A stretch of DNA of 64,000 nucleotides from assembly GCA_001767525.1 (NCBI GenBank), contig MELF01000039.1, positions 55,825-119,824 of the forward strand, in the 5' to 3' direction. The notes beneath the pieces are model-generated. The model saw nothing but the letters and a program-made list of their open reading frames with translations, did not search any database and was not told the DNA's origin. The stretch comes from Acidobacteria bacterium RIFCSPLOWO2_12_FULL_68_19. Its GTDB lineage: Bacteria > Acidobacteriota > Vicinamibacteria > Vicinamibacterales > UBA2999. Shown piece by piece: positions 18,255-27,553 of the stretch (the stretch's first letter is position 1; the number at the start of each line of letters is the position of its first letter). The position numbers and the translations under genes were made by a program.

Positions 18255-19255
18255 CAGCGCCCGCTCCGCCGGGCGGCCATGGCGAACCCGCGAGGGTGCG
18301 CCTCATGCCACCGCCACGCGTCGGCGACGATCGTCTCGAGGCCGGGACGCGCCGGGACCCACCCGAGATTCTCGCGGATACGCGCCGAGGACGCAAAGAG
18401 CGCCGCGGGATCGCCGGGGCGGCGCAGCGCCGTCTTCGTCGGCACACGACGCCCGACCACTCGCTCCACCGCGGCGAGCACGTCGCGCACCGAGGAGGGG
18501 CGCTCGGTCCCGACGTTGTAGGTCGTCGAGGCCGCGCCGTCCTGCAGATGACCCACCGCCCGCACGTGGGCGTCGGCGAGGTCCGTCACGTGCACGTAAT
18601 CGCGCAGGCACGTCCCGTCCCTCGTCGGATAGTCCTCGCCGAAGATCTCGAACGGCGCTCCACCCTGCGCCGCCGCGAGCGCCCTGGGGATCACATGGAA
18701 CTCCGGTGAGTGGTCTTCGCCGAGCTCACCGTCGGGGTCGGCCCCGGCGGCGTTGAAATACCGGAGGCTGACCGACCGGATCCCGTACGCCCGTTCGAAG
18801 TGCGGCAGCGCCTGCTCCACCGCGAGTTTCGTCTGTCCGTAGGCGTTGACCGGTGCGGTCGGGTGCGTCTCCGGGAGGGGGAGCTCGACCGGTTCGCCGT
18901 ACACGGCGCAGCTCGACGAGAACACGAACTGGCGGCACGCCTCCGCGGCCATCGCCTCGAGGATCGCCAGCGCGCCGACCAGATTGTTCCGGTAGTACCC
19001 GACGGGATCGCGGACCGAGGCGGCCACATCGAGCCAGGCGGCGAAATGCATCACGGCGTCGGCGCCGCTCTCGCGAATCGCACGCCGCACCGCGCCGACG
19101 TCGCGCACGTCCCCCTCGACGAGCTGTGCGCCGAGCGCCGCCTCACGGTGCCCGGCCGAGAGGTTGTCGAAGACGACCACACGGTATCCGGCCCGGCCGA
19201 GCGCCTTGGCGCTGTGGCTGCCGATGTAGCCGGCACCGCCGGTCACCAGAATCAC
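18254..19255 (-). CDS. galE: UDP-glucose 4-epimerase (GTG start 19255 likely; ORF extends to 19276)
   Basis: VTGGAGYIGSHSAKAL; SSSCAVYGEP; YGQTKLAVEQ; SLRYFNAAGADPDGELGEDH. Confidence 0.94.
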   Translation of the reverse strand: MILVTGGAGYIGSHSAKALGRAGYRVVVFDNLSAGHREAALGAQLVEGDVRDVGAVRRAIRESGADAVMHFAAWLDVAASVRDPVGYYRNNLVGALAILEAMAAEACRQFVFSSSCAVYGEPVELPLPETHPTAPVNAYGQTKLAVEQALPHFERAYGIRSVSLRYFNAAGADPDGELGEDHSPEFHVIPRALAAAQGGAPFEIFGEDYPTRDGTCLRDYVHVTDLADAHVRAVGHLQDGAASTTYNVGTERPSSVRDVLAAVERVVGRRVPTKTALRRPGDPAALFASSARIRENLGWVPARPGLETIVADAWRWHEAHPRGFAMAARRSGR

Positions 19256-19256
19256 G

Positions 19257-20561
19257 CTACGATGCGGCGCGCCCAATAGAGTAGTACGTGAATCCGTTCT
19301 GCTTCATCTGCTGCGGCGTGTAGATGTTGCGTCCGTCGAAGACCACCGGCGTACGCATCAGCTTGCGCATCCGCGCGAAATCCGGCCGCCGAAACTCGTT
19401 CCACTCCGTCGCGATGGCGAGGCAGTCGGCCCCTCTGAGCGCCTCGTAGTTTCCCGACGCAAACGTCACCCGGCTGCCGAAGATGCCCTTGGCCACACGG
19501 ACCGCCTCGGGATCGTAGGCCTGCACCTTCGCGCCGGCGGCGAGCAGCCCGTCGATGAGCGCCAACGCCGGCGCCTCCCGCATGTCGTCGGTCCGCGGTT
19601 TGAACGACAGGCCCCAGACGGCCACCGTCTTCCCCTTCAGGGTGCCGAAGTGCGCGCGCATCTTCGCGAGCAGCCGCGTCTTCTGGTGCGCGTTCACCGA
19701 TTCCACGGCACGGAGGATCTTGAACTCATAGTCCTTCTGCGCGGCGAAGTGAATCAGCGCCTGGACGTCCTTTGGAAAGCAGCTGCCGCCGTATCCGATG
19801 CCTGGAAAGAGGAACGACGAGCCGATCCGACGGTCCGCCGCAATCGCCTGCCGCACGTAATCGACATCGGCGCCCACCAGCTCGCACAGGTTGGCCACCT
19901 CGTTCATGAACGAGATCCGCGAGGCGAGCATGGCGTTGGCCGCGTACTTCGCCAGCTCGGCGCTGGCGCAGTCCATCACCATCACCGGCGCACCGGTGCG
20001 CGTGAACGGCGCGTAGACCTCGCGCATCAACTCCTCCGCTCGCGGATCCTCGGCGCCGATGACGACGCGGTCCGGCTTCATGAAGTCGTCGACGGCCGCG
20101 CCCTGCTTGAGGAATTCCGGGTTGCTCACGACGCTGAACGGATGCGTCGTCTCGCGGCGGACCACTTCCCGTACGCGCTCGCTCGTGCCCACCGGCACGG
20201 TGCTCTTGTTGACGATGACCTTGTACCCGTTCATCGCGCGGGCGATGTCCCGCGCCACCGCGAGTACGTGCTGCAGGTCGGCCGAGCCGTCTTCGCCCGC
20301 CGGCGTGCCGACGGCGATGAAGATGATGGTCGAATCGCGGACCGCTTTCGGCAGCGTTGCCGTGAAGGTCAGCCGCCCCTCGTGCCGGCCGCGCCGCACC
20401 AACTCCTCGAGACCGGGCTCGTAGAACGGCATCTTTCCCCGGCGCAGCGCCCTGATCTTCGCCTCGTCCTTGTCCACGCACACCACGTCATTGCCGCTCT
20501 CCGCCAGACAGGCGCCCGCGACGAGCCCGACGTACCCCGTGCCGACAACCGCGATTTTCAT
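19257..20561 (-). CDS. ugd: UDP-glucose 6-dehydrogenase family
   Basis: MKIAVVGTGYVGLVAGACLAESGNDVVCVDKD; FLFPGIGYGGSCFPKDVQAL. Confidence 0.95.
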   Translation of the reverse strand: MKIAVVGTGYVGLVAGACLAESGNDVVCVDKDEAKIRALRRGKMPFYEPGLEELVRRGRHEGRLTFTATLPKAVRDSTIIFIAVGTPAGEDGSADLQHVLAVARDIARAMNGYKVIVNKSTVPVGTSERVREVVRRETTHPFSVVSNPEFLKQGAAVDDFMKPDRVVIGAEDPRAEELMREVYAPFTRTGAPVMVMDCASAELAKYAANAMLASRISFMNEVANLCELVGADVDYVRQAIAADRRIGSSFLFPGIGYGGSCFPKDVQALIHFAAQKDYEFKILRAVESVNAHQKTRLLAKMRAHFGTLKGKTVAVWGLSFKPRTDDMREAPALALIDGLLAAGAKVQAYDPEAVRVAKGIFGSRVTFASGNYEALRGADCLAIATEWNEFRRPDFARMRKLMRTPVVFDGRNIYTPQQMKQNGFTYYSIGRAAS

Positions 20562-20606
20562 CCGCCTCCATGTACTCGAAACTGCTGAGGCTATCATACC
20601 GGTAGC

Positions 20607-21638
20607 GTGCGCATCGCCATCGACGGCCGGGAGCTCCACGGGCAGCCGACCGGCGTCGGACGGTTCCTCGAGGGCGTCATGACGGCGTGGAACGACCTTC
20701 CCGCCGCCCGATCGCACGAGTTCATCCTGCTGGCGCCGGACGCCCGGCGCGGATCGTCGGCGTGGGAGCAGCTCACCTTGCCCCGCCTCGTTCGGGACGC
20801 CCGCGCCGAAGTCGTCTTCGCGCCGGGGTACACAGGCCCGCTGCGGTGCCCCGTGCCGATGGTGGTCGCGATCTACGACGTCTCGTTTGTGGCGCATCCG
20901 GAATGGTTCCCCTGGCGGGAGGGGATGCGGCGGCGGCTGCTGACACGCCTCTCGGCCAGCCGCGCCGCGCGCGTGGTGACGACCTCCGAGTTCTCCCGCG
21001 ACGAAATCGGCCGGCGCCTCGGCATTCCGCACGCGAAGATCGAGGTCATCTATCCCGGCGTCGATCGGATGCAGGCGCTGCGGGCCGACGTCCGCCGGGA
21101 GCCAGCCGTCCTCTACGTCGGCTCCCTCTTCGCGCGGCGCCACGTGCCCGAGCTCGTCGAGGCATTCGGCCGGCTCGCGCGGCGGCGCCCGGACGCGCGC
21201 CTCGAGATCGTCGGCGACAACCGGACCACCCCGCGTGTCGACATCGACCGCCTCGTCGATCGCACCGGCGTCGCCGACAGGATCGCGGTCCGCTCGTGGG
21301 TCCCGGACGGCGTGCTGGCGCAGCTCTACGGCACCGCGCGCGTCTTCGTGTTCTTGTCCGAATACGAAGGCTTCGGGCTCACGCCGCTCGAAGCGCTGGG
21401 GGCGGGTGTCCCGAGCGTCGTCCTCGACACGCCGGTGGCGCGCGAGGTGTACGCCGACGCGGCGCTCTACGTCGCGCAGCCCGATCCCGCGCTCGTGGCG
21501 GAGGCCATCGAGCGGCTCCTCGACGATGACGGCGAGCGGGCCCGCATCCTCGACGCGGCCGGGCGGGTGCTGGGGCGATACTCCTGGCGCGACTGCGCGA
21601 CGAAGATCCTCGATCTCCTCGTGTCCTCAGCGTCATGA
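20607..21638 (+). CDS. Family 1/4 glycosyltransferase (GTG start)
   Basis: MRIAIDGRELHGQPTGVGRFLEG...SEYEGFGLTPLEALGAGVPSVV. Confidence 0.93.
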   Translation: MRIAIDGRELHGQPTGVGRFLEGVMTAWNDLPAARSHEFILLAPDARRGSSAWEQLTLPRLVRDARAEVVFAPGYTGPLRCPVPMVVAIYDVSFVAHPEWFPWREGMRRRLLTRLSASRAARVVTTSEFSRDEIGRRLGIPHAKIEVIYPGVDRMQALRADVRREPAVLYVGSLFARRHVPELVEAFGRLARRRPDARLEIVGDNRTTPRVDIDRLVDRTGVADRIAVRSWVPDGVLAQLYGTARVFVFLSEYEGFGLTPLEALGAGVPSVVLDTPVAREVYADAALYVAQPDPALVAEAIERLLDDDGERARILDAAGRVLGRYSWRDCATKILDLLVSSAS

Positions 21639-22483
21639 GTCGCCTCTCGATCATCGTCGTGACGTACAACTCGGTCGGCGCGGTCGAGCGCTGTCTCGAA
21701 GCGCTCGCCCGAGACCCGCCGTCGGCCGGCCACGACGTCGTACTCGTCGACAACGCGTCGACCGACGGGACCGCGTTGAAGGCGCGCCGCGACTGGCCGG
21801 ATATCCGGGTTGTCGATGCGGGCGCGAACCTCGGTTTCGCACGCGCCTGCAACGTCGGCATCCGCCGGTCGTCGGGAGAACTCGTGCTGCTGCTGAATCC
21901 GGATGCCCGCGTCATGCCAGGCGCGCTCGACGCCATGACGCGCGTCCTCGACGCGCGACCCGACGCCGCGGTGGTCGGCCCTCGTCTGCTCGACGAGCAC
22001 GGGCGCCCGGAGCTGTCCTTCGGGTCGATGATCGGCCCGTGGGCGGAACTCCGCCAGAAGGCGCTGGTCGTCGGCAGTCAGCGCGGTGTGCCGTTCGCGC
22101 GCGCCCGCGTCGGGCGCCTGACCGCCCGGCCGCGTGAAGTCGACTGGGTCAGCGGCGCGTGCCTGCTCGTCCGTCGGGCCGACGCGGATGCCGTGGGGCT
22201 CCTGGACGAGCGCTATTTCCTCTACGCGGAGGACGTCGACTTCTGCGCCGCCATTCGTGCCCGCGGGCGGAGGGTGCTCTTCACGCCGGAGGCCGAGGTG
22301 ATTCATCTGCGCGGACGGTCGGCAGCGTCGAGGCCAGCTGCCGCTGAGGAGGCGTACCGGCGCAGCCAGATGGCCTTCTACGCGAAGCACCATCCCCGGT
22401 GGGCGTGGTGGCTGCGCGCCTATCTGAAGTTCCGGGGTCGCCTGCCCGATATGCCGATCGATCCCCCAGGGTCGATTCGATGA
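21635..22483 (+). CDS. Family 2 glycosyltransferase (rhamnosyltransferase-like)
   Basis: LSIIVVTYNSVGAVERCLEAL...VLVDNASTDGTALKARRDWP...VDWVSGACLLVRRADADAVGLLDERYFLYAEDVD. Confidence 0.94.
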   Translation: MSRLSIIVVTYNSVGAVERCLEALARDPPSAGHDVVLVDNASTDGTALKARRDWPDIRVVDAGANLGFARACNVGIRRSSGELVLLLNPDARVMPGALDAMTRVLDARPDAAVVGPRLLDEHGRPELSFGSMIGPWAELRQKALVVGSQRGVPFARARVGRLTARPREVDWVSGACLLVRRADADAVGLLDERYFLYAEDVDFCAAIRARGRRVLFTPEAEVIHLRGRSAASRPAAAEEAYRRSQMAFYAKHHPRWAWWLRAYLKFRGRLPDMPIDPPGSIR

Positions 22484-23862
22484 GCGTGTCCGAGAGTTTC
22501 GTGTGGGAGTGCCCGGAGTGCGGCCGCCGCGTGCCGCGGCGCGTCGCGCAGTGCCGCTGCGGCGTCGGGCGGACCGAGCCTGGCACCGCGGACGGCCTGT
22601 CGCGGCAGGCAGGCAGGTTGTCGCGCGCCCGCGGCGGGGCGCTCGTCGCCAGCGGGCTCGTGCTCGGCGCGGCGCTCGTGCTCGCGTTGTGGTTCGTCCG
22701 CGACTCCCCCGACGCCGCCGACAGCGCGGGACCGCCGGGTGTGCTCTCCGACGCCGCGGCACCGTTCGCCCCGCCGGTGGTGCAGGCCGATCTGCCTCGG
22801 AACGCGCCGCTCGCGGCCACGCCAGCGGTCGCCGCTGGGGCCGAGCGCCCGGTCGTCGCCACGGGCGCCGAGGCGCCGGCTCCTCCACCCGTGACGCTCG
22901 AGGACGTCGTCGCGCAAAGCCTTCCTGCGGTCGTGTCGATCCGGGCGGGAACGTCCCGCGGCAGCGGGTTCTTCATCAGACCGAATCTCGTCCTCACCAA
23001 CGCGCACGTGGTCGACCGGCAGCTGGCGGTCGAGCTCCAGGCCGGCGGTCTCACCTACGCGGCGCGCGTGGCGGGCCTCTCCACCGGGACCGATCTTGCG
23101 CTGCTCGAAGTCCTCAACCCCAGTCCGCTGCAGGCCACGCTTCGGCTCGGCTCGTTCAAGGACGTCCGGGCCGGACAGGAAGTCGTCGCGATCGGCTCCG
23201 CGTTCGGGGTGCTCGCCAACACCGTCACGCGTGGGATCGTGAGCGCCGTCCGCAGCACGGGCGACGTCACGCTGATTCAGACGGATGCGGCCATCAACCC
23301 CGGCAACAGCGGGGGGCCGCTGGTGGACCGCCGTGGGGTGGCCATCGGCGTCAACTCGATGCGGGTGACCGAGCGCGGCGGCCAGGGCCTGGCGTTCGCG
23401 GTGGCCGTCGATCATGCCGCCGGTCTGCTCGGCGGCCGCACGGCTAGGGCGACGTCGACGCCGCTGCAGGGACTGAATCGCGTGATGGAAGGGGCCTCCG
23501 ATGCCGCCGCGATCCGAGAACAGGGGACGCAGGCCTACAGCGCGGCGCTCGAAGCGGCGGCGCGCCAAGCCGGCGAGCTCGACGCCTTGTGGACCCGGTA
23601 TGCCCCCGCCTGCGTCGCCCGCGCCTCGACGACCGGCGACCGCCCATGGTTCGCGGTGTTCGGGCCCGAGGACGTCCGGCTCGGCACCTCACCGGCGTAC
23701 AACTGCGAGGAGTGGCTCCGCGTCGTGCGTACGAACGCGGCCACGGTTCGACAAGAGCTGACGCAGGCGGCCGAAGCGGCGCGCCGGCAGGGCGTGTATC
23801 CCGGGGTGATGCGCGGCCTCCGGCGTCAGCACCGGCTCGACTGGCCCGGGTGGGAGCGGTAG
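22480..23862 (+). CDS. Zinc-ribbon + TM + trypsin-like serine protease
   Basis: CPECGRRVPRRVAQCRCG; TM ASGLVLGAALVLALWFV; triad motifs LTNAHVVD / TDLALLEV / NPGNSGGPLV. Confidence 0.88.
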   Translation: MSVSESFVWECPECGRRVPRRVAQCRCGVGRTEPGTADGLSRQAGRLSRARGGALVASGLVLGAALVLALWFVRDSPDAADSAGPPGVLSDAAAPFAPPVVQADLPRNAPLAATPAVAAGAERPVVATGAEAPAPPPVTLEDVVAQSLPAVVSIRAGTSRGSGFFIRPNLVLTNAHVVDRQLAVELQAGGLTYAARVAGLSTGTDLALLEVLNPSPLQATLRLGSFKDVRAGQEVVAIGSAFGVLANTVTRGIVSAVRSTGDVTLIQTDAAINPGNSGGPLVDRRGVAIGVNSMRVTERGGQGLAFAVAVDHAAGLLGGRTARATSTPLQGLNRVMEGASDAAAIREQGTQAYSAALEAAARQAGELDALWTRYAPACVARASTTGDRPWFAVFGPEDVRLGTSPAYNCEEWLRVVRTNAATVRQELTQAAEAARRQGVYPGVMRGLRRQHRLDWPGWER

Positions 23863-23868
23863 CCCCTG

Positions 23869-23874
23869 TATGAT
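23869..23874 (+). promoter_or_regulatory. Candidate leaderless -10 box
   Basis: TATGAT then 6 nt then ATG (23881). Confidence 0.5.
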
Positions 23875-23880
23875 GAGTTC

Positions 23881-24996
23881 ATGCGCGTGGCGATCGATGC
23901 GCGAAAGCTGCACGACTTCGGCATCGGCACCTACACCCGCAACCTCCTGCGGCACCTGGCCCGCATCGACCGCGACAGCGAGTACGTCCTACTCTGCCAC
24001 GAAGCCGACCTCGCCATCGACCGGCAGCTAGGGCCGAACTTCCGGACGGTACTCGAGCGGTCGCCGAACTACTCCATCCGGGAACAGTTCCACGTGCCCT
24101 GGGTGTTGCGGCGCGAACGCCCCGATGTCTTTCACGCGCCGCACTACGTGCTGCCGCCGGCGACGCAATGTCGCTCGGTCGTGACGATCCACGACTGCAT
24201 CCACCTGATGTTCCCGCAGTATCTGCCGAACCGGGCCGCGTACGTCTACGCTCGCGCGTCGATGTGGAGCGCGGTGCGGCGGTCGCACCGCATCCTGACG
24301 GTCTCCGAGGCGTCCAAGCGCGACATCATCCACTTCTTCAACGTGCCGCCGGAGAAGATCGTGGTCGTCTACAACGCCATCGACGAACGATTCGGCATGG
24401 CGCCGTCCGAGGAGGAGGTCGCGCGCGTCCGCGAGCGCTTTCAGCTCCACCACGAATTCGTCCTGTACGTCGGGAACATCAAGCCTCACAAGAACCTCGT
24501 CCGGCTGATCGAGGCGTTCGACATGCTGCGGCATCGCGGCTTCGAGGAGGTGAAGCTCCTCATCATTGGCGACGAGATCTCGAAGCTGCCGGCGCTGCGG
24601 CGCGCCGTGCATCGCTACAAGCTCCACAAGCACGTCCGGTTCCTCGGCTACCAGCCGGACGAGACGCTGGCCATCCTGTACAGGCTGGCGGCCGTGTTCG
24701 TCTTTCCGTCGCTGTACGAGGGGTTCGGGCTGCCGCCGCTCGAAGCGATGGCGTCGGGGACGCCGGTCGTGACCTCGAACGTGTCGTCGCTCCCGGAGGT
24801 GACCGGCGACGCCGCCCTTCTCGTGGACCCATACGATGTCGAATCGATCGCCGACGGCATGCAGCGGGTGCTGGGCAGTCCGGCGCTCAGCGCCGAGCTG
24901 CGCGGACGGGGTATCGCGCGCGCCCGCGAATTCTCCTGGGAGCGCTCGGTCGTCCGAACGCGCGCGCTCTACGCCGAAGTATGCGCACCGCGCTGA
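23881..24996 (+). CDS. Family 1/4 glycosyltransferase
   Basis: MRVAIDARKLHDFGIGTYTRNLLRHL...LYEGFGLPPLEAMASGTPVVTSNVSSLPEVTGDAALLVDPYD. Confidence 0.95.
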   Translation: MRVAIDARKLHDFGIGTYTRNLLRHLARIDRDSEYVLLCHEADLAIDRQLGPNFRTVLERSPNYSIREQFHVPWVLRRERPDVFHAPHYVLPPATQCRSVVTIHDCIHLMFPQYLPNRAAYVYARASMWSAVRRSHRILTVSEASKRDIIHFFNVPPEKIVVVYNAIDERFGMAPSEEEVARVRERFQLHHEFVLYVGNIKPHKNLVRLIEAFDMLRHRGFEEVKLLIIGDEISKLPALRRAVHRYKLHKHVRFLGYQPDETLAILYRLAAVFVFPSLYEGFGLPPLEAMASGTPVVTSNVSSLPEVTGDAALLVDPYDVESIADGMQRVLGSPALSAELRGRGIARAREFSWERSVVRTRALYAEVCAPR

Positions 24997-26093
24997 TTCA
25001 CGACTGGCTGACCGGCATGCGTGGGGGCGAGCGGGTGCTCGAGGCGCTCTGCGAACTCTATCCCGACGCCGACGTGTTCACGCTCTACCACCGGCTTGGA
25101 TCGGTGTCGTCCACCATCGAGCGCCATCGGATCACGCGTTCCTTCATCCAGCGCCTCCCCGGCGCCGACGCGCACTACCGGCAGTACCTCCCACTCTTCC
25201 CGCTGGCGATCGAGCGGTTCAATCTGGCCCCGTACGATCTCGTGATCAGCTCGAGCCACTGCGCCGCCAAGGCGGTCGTGCCGCCGGGAGGCGCGCGGCA
25301 CCTCTGCTACTGCCACTCGCCGATGCGGTATGCCTGGGATCAGTTCGACGCGTATTTCGGCCCGTCGAGGGTCGGCTACGTGGCGAGCCGCTGGTTCTAC
25401 CGTCCCGTCCTCGCGCGGCTGGCGCGCTGGGACGCGGCGACCTCTTCGCGGGTGGATCGGTTCATCGCCAATTCCGCACACGTTGCGGCGCGGATCAACC
25501 GATACTATAATCGCGTGGCCACGGTCGTATACCCTCCGGTCGACACGGTCTTCTTCCACCCCGCCGACGTCTCGCCAGGCAGCCATTTCCTGGTCGTGTC
25601 GGCGCTCGTGCCGTACAAGCGAATCGACCTGGCGATCGAGGCGTGCGCCCGCGCCGGCGCCCGTCTGCGGATCGTGGGGGACGGGCCGGATCGGCGGCGG
25701 CTCGAAGCGCGCGCAGGTCCGCTCGTGGAGTTCCTCGGCCGGCTGAGCGACGAGGCGGTGCGGGAGGAGTATCGGCGTGCCCTCGCCGTCCTGTTGCCGG
25801 GAGAAGAAGACTTCGGTATCGTGCCGATCGAGGCCCACGCGTGCGGCCGGCCCGTGGTGGCGCTCGCCCGAGGCGGCGCCCTCGAGACGGTGATCGACGG
25901 CGAGAACGGCGTGCTCGTCGCCGAGCCGGAGGCCGGCGCCCTCGCCGCGGCGCTCGAGCGGGCCTCGCGCCTGCGCTTCGACCCGGCGCGCATCCGCGCC
26001 GGCGCCGCCCGGTTCGCCCGGGAGCGGCACGTCGAACGGCTGCGCGGGGTCATCGAAGAAACAGTGGCGGCGCCGGCCGGAACACGATGGTAA
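24981..26093 (+). CDS. Family 1/4 glycosyltransferase
   Basis: MRTALIHDWLTGMRGGERVLEALCELYPDADVFTLYH...HLCYCHSPMRYAWDQ; coordinates trimmed from the ORF beginning at 24168. Confidence 0.94.
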   Translation: MRTALIHDWLTGMRGGERVLEALCELYPDADVFTLYHRLGSVSSTIERHRITRSFIQRLPGADAHYRQYLPLFPLAIERFNLAPYDLVISSSHCAAKAVVPPGGARHLCYCHSPMRYAWDQFDAYFGPSRVGYVASRWFYRPVLARLARWDAATSSRVDRFIANSAHVAARINRYYNRVATVVYPPVDTVFFHPADVSPGSHFLVVSALVPYKRIDLAIEACARAGARLRIVGDGPDRRRLEARAGPLVEFLGRLSDEAVREEYRRALAVLLPGEEDFGIVPIEAHACGRPVVALARGGALETVIDGENGVLVAEPEAGALAAALERASRLRFDPARIRAGAARFARERHVERLRGVIEETVAAPAGTRW

Positions 26094-27529
26094 GACGCTA
26101 CAACCGTCTGCTCGTCGCCTTCTACGTCACCTCGGACGCCGTTCTGGCGATGTGGGCGTTCGTGCTGGCGTATGGGATTCGCTTCGAGAGCGGCCTGGTT
26201 CCCGTCCGGTACGGCTATCCTCCGTTCGAACAGTACCTGAACGTCCTCCCGTTCATCGCGGTGCTCACGCCGCTGGCATTCCAGCTCCAGGGGGTCTACC
26301 GCCTGCGCCGGGGCCGTTCGCGCGTGGATGACTTCTTCGCGGTTCTCGTCGGCAGCATCGTCGCGGTGGTCCTTGGCGTGATCTGCACCTTGTACGTGCA
26401 GGCGTACTACGCGTCGGAAGAGACCCGGGTGCGCGGCGCCTATCAGGTCTCGCAGGTCGTCTGGGCGCTCTTCCTCGCTCTCAACGTCTTCTTCACCTAC
26501 AGCTCGCGCGAGGCGGTCCGGGAACTGCTCGAGCGCCGGTGGCGCGCCGGCATCGGCTTGAAGCGGATCCTGATCGCCGGCGCCGGCGATCTCGGTCGCA
26601 TGGTCGCCGATCGGATCCTGCAGCACCGCGAGCTCGGATACCAGGTGGTGGGGTTCGTCGACGACCGCGCCGGCGGCGACCACATCGGGTACCGCGGCCT
26701 GCCGCTCCTCGGCACGCTCCGCGAGACCGGCGAGATCGCCCAGCGCGAGCGCGTCGATCACCTGTACGTCGCGTTGCCCCTGGAAGAGCACTCCAAGCTC
26801 CTGGATCTCGTCGAAGTCACGAGCCGCGAGTGCCTCGACGTCAAGGTGGTGCCGGACCTGCTGCAGTTCATCGCGCTCCGGGCCCGCCTGGAGGACCTCG
26901 ACGGGCTGCCGATCATCAACATCAACGACGTCCCGCTGCAGGGCGTGAATGCGTGGATCAAGCGAACGATCGACGTCACGCTGTCGGTCGTGGCCCTCCT
27001 CGTCCTTGCGGTCCCCTTCGCCATCATCGCAGCGCTCGTCCGGCTGACCTCGCCCGGCGCGGTGTTCTACCGGCAGGAGCGGATGGGACTCGACGGCAAG
27101 GCGTTCACGGTCTACAAGTTCCGGTCGATGCACCTGGGCGCCGAGGACGGCACCGGCCCGATCTGGGCGCGCGACGACGACCCTCGAACCACACGGGTCG
27201 GCCGGTGGCTGCGCCGGCTCGACCTGGATGAGCTGCCGCAGTTCTGGAACGTGCTCAGGGGCGACATGTCGATCGTCGGTCCGCGACCCGAGCGTCCCTA
27301 CTTCGTCGAGCAGTTCAAGCACCGCATCCCGCAGTACATGCTCCGCCACAAGGTCAAAGCGGGCATCACCGGCTGGGCGCAGGTCAACGGCTGGCGCGGC
27401 AACACGTCCCTCGAGAAACGCATCGAATACGACTTGTACTACATCGAGAATTGGTCCGTGGCGCTCGACCTGAAGATCATGTGGCTCACGCTCGTGCGAG
27501 GACTCTTCCAGCGCGGCGTTGCATACTGA
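26087..27529 (+). CDS. Undecaprenyl-phosphate sugar phosphotransferase (WbaP/EpsE-type)
   Basis: N-terminal TMs, CoA-binding-like domain, FYRQERMGLDGKAFTVYKFRSMHLGAED...LPQFWNVLRGDMSIVGPRPERPYFVEQF. Confidence 0.96.
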   Translation: MVRRYNRLLVAFYVTSDAVLAMWAFVLAYGIRFESGLVPVRYGYPPFEQYLNVLPFIAVLTPLAFQLQGVYRLRRGRSRVDDFFAVLVGSIVAVVLGVICTLYVQAYYASEETRVRGAYQVSQVVWALFLALNVFFTYSSREAVRELLERRWRAGIGLKRILIAGAGDLGRMVADRILQHRELGYQVVGFVDDRAGGDHIGYRGLPLLGTLRETGEIAQRERVDHLYVALPLEEHSKLLDLVEVTSRECLDVKVVPDLLQFIALRARLEDLDGLPIININDVPLQGVNAWIKRTIDVTLSVVALLVLAVPFAIIAALVRLTSPGAVFYRQERMGLDGKAFTVYKFRSMHLGAEDGTGPIWARDDDPRTTRVGRWLRRLDLDELPQFWNVLRGDMSIVGPRPERPYFVEQFKHRIPQYMLRHKVKAGITGWAQVNGWRGNTSLEKRIEYDLYYIENWSVALDLKIMWLTLVRGLFQRGVAY

Positions 27530-27553
27530 CGCATCCTCCCTGCCTCCTGACTC

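Noticed and set aside
15808-18447. 879-aa ORF that looks like a fusion ahead of the ABC exporter
   Set aside because: The N-terminal ~300 aa is an out-of-frame read of the glycosyltransferase and galE region; the real start is GTG at 17547.
24168-26093. 641-aa glycosyltransferase fusion
   Set aside because: The N-terminal portion is an alternate frame of the preceding glycosyltransferase; true start at 24981.
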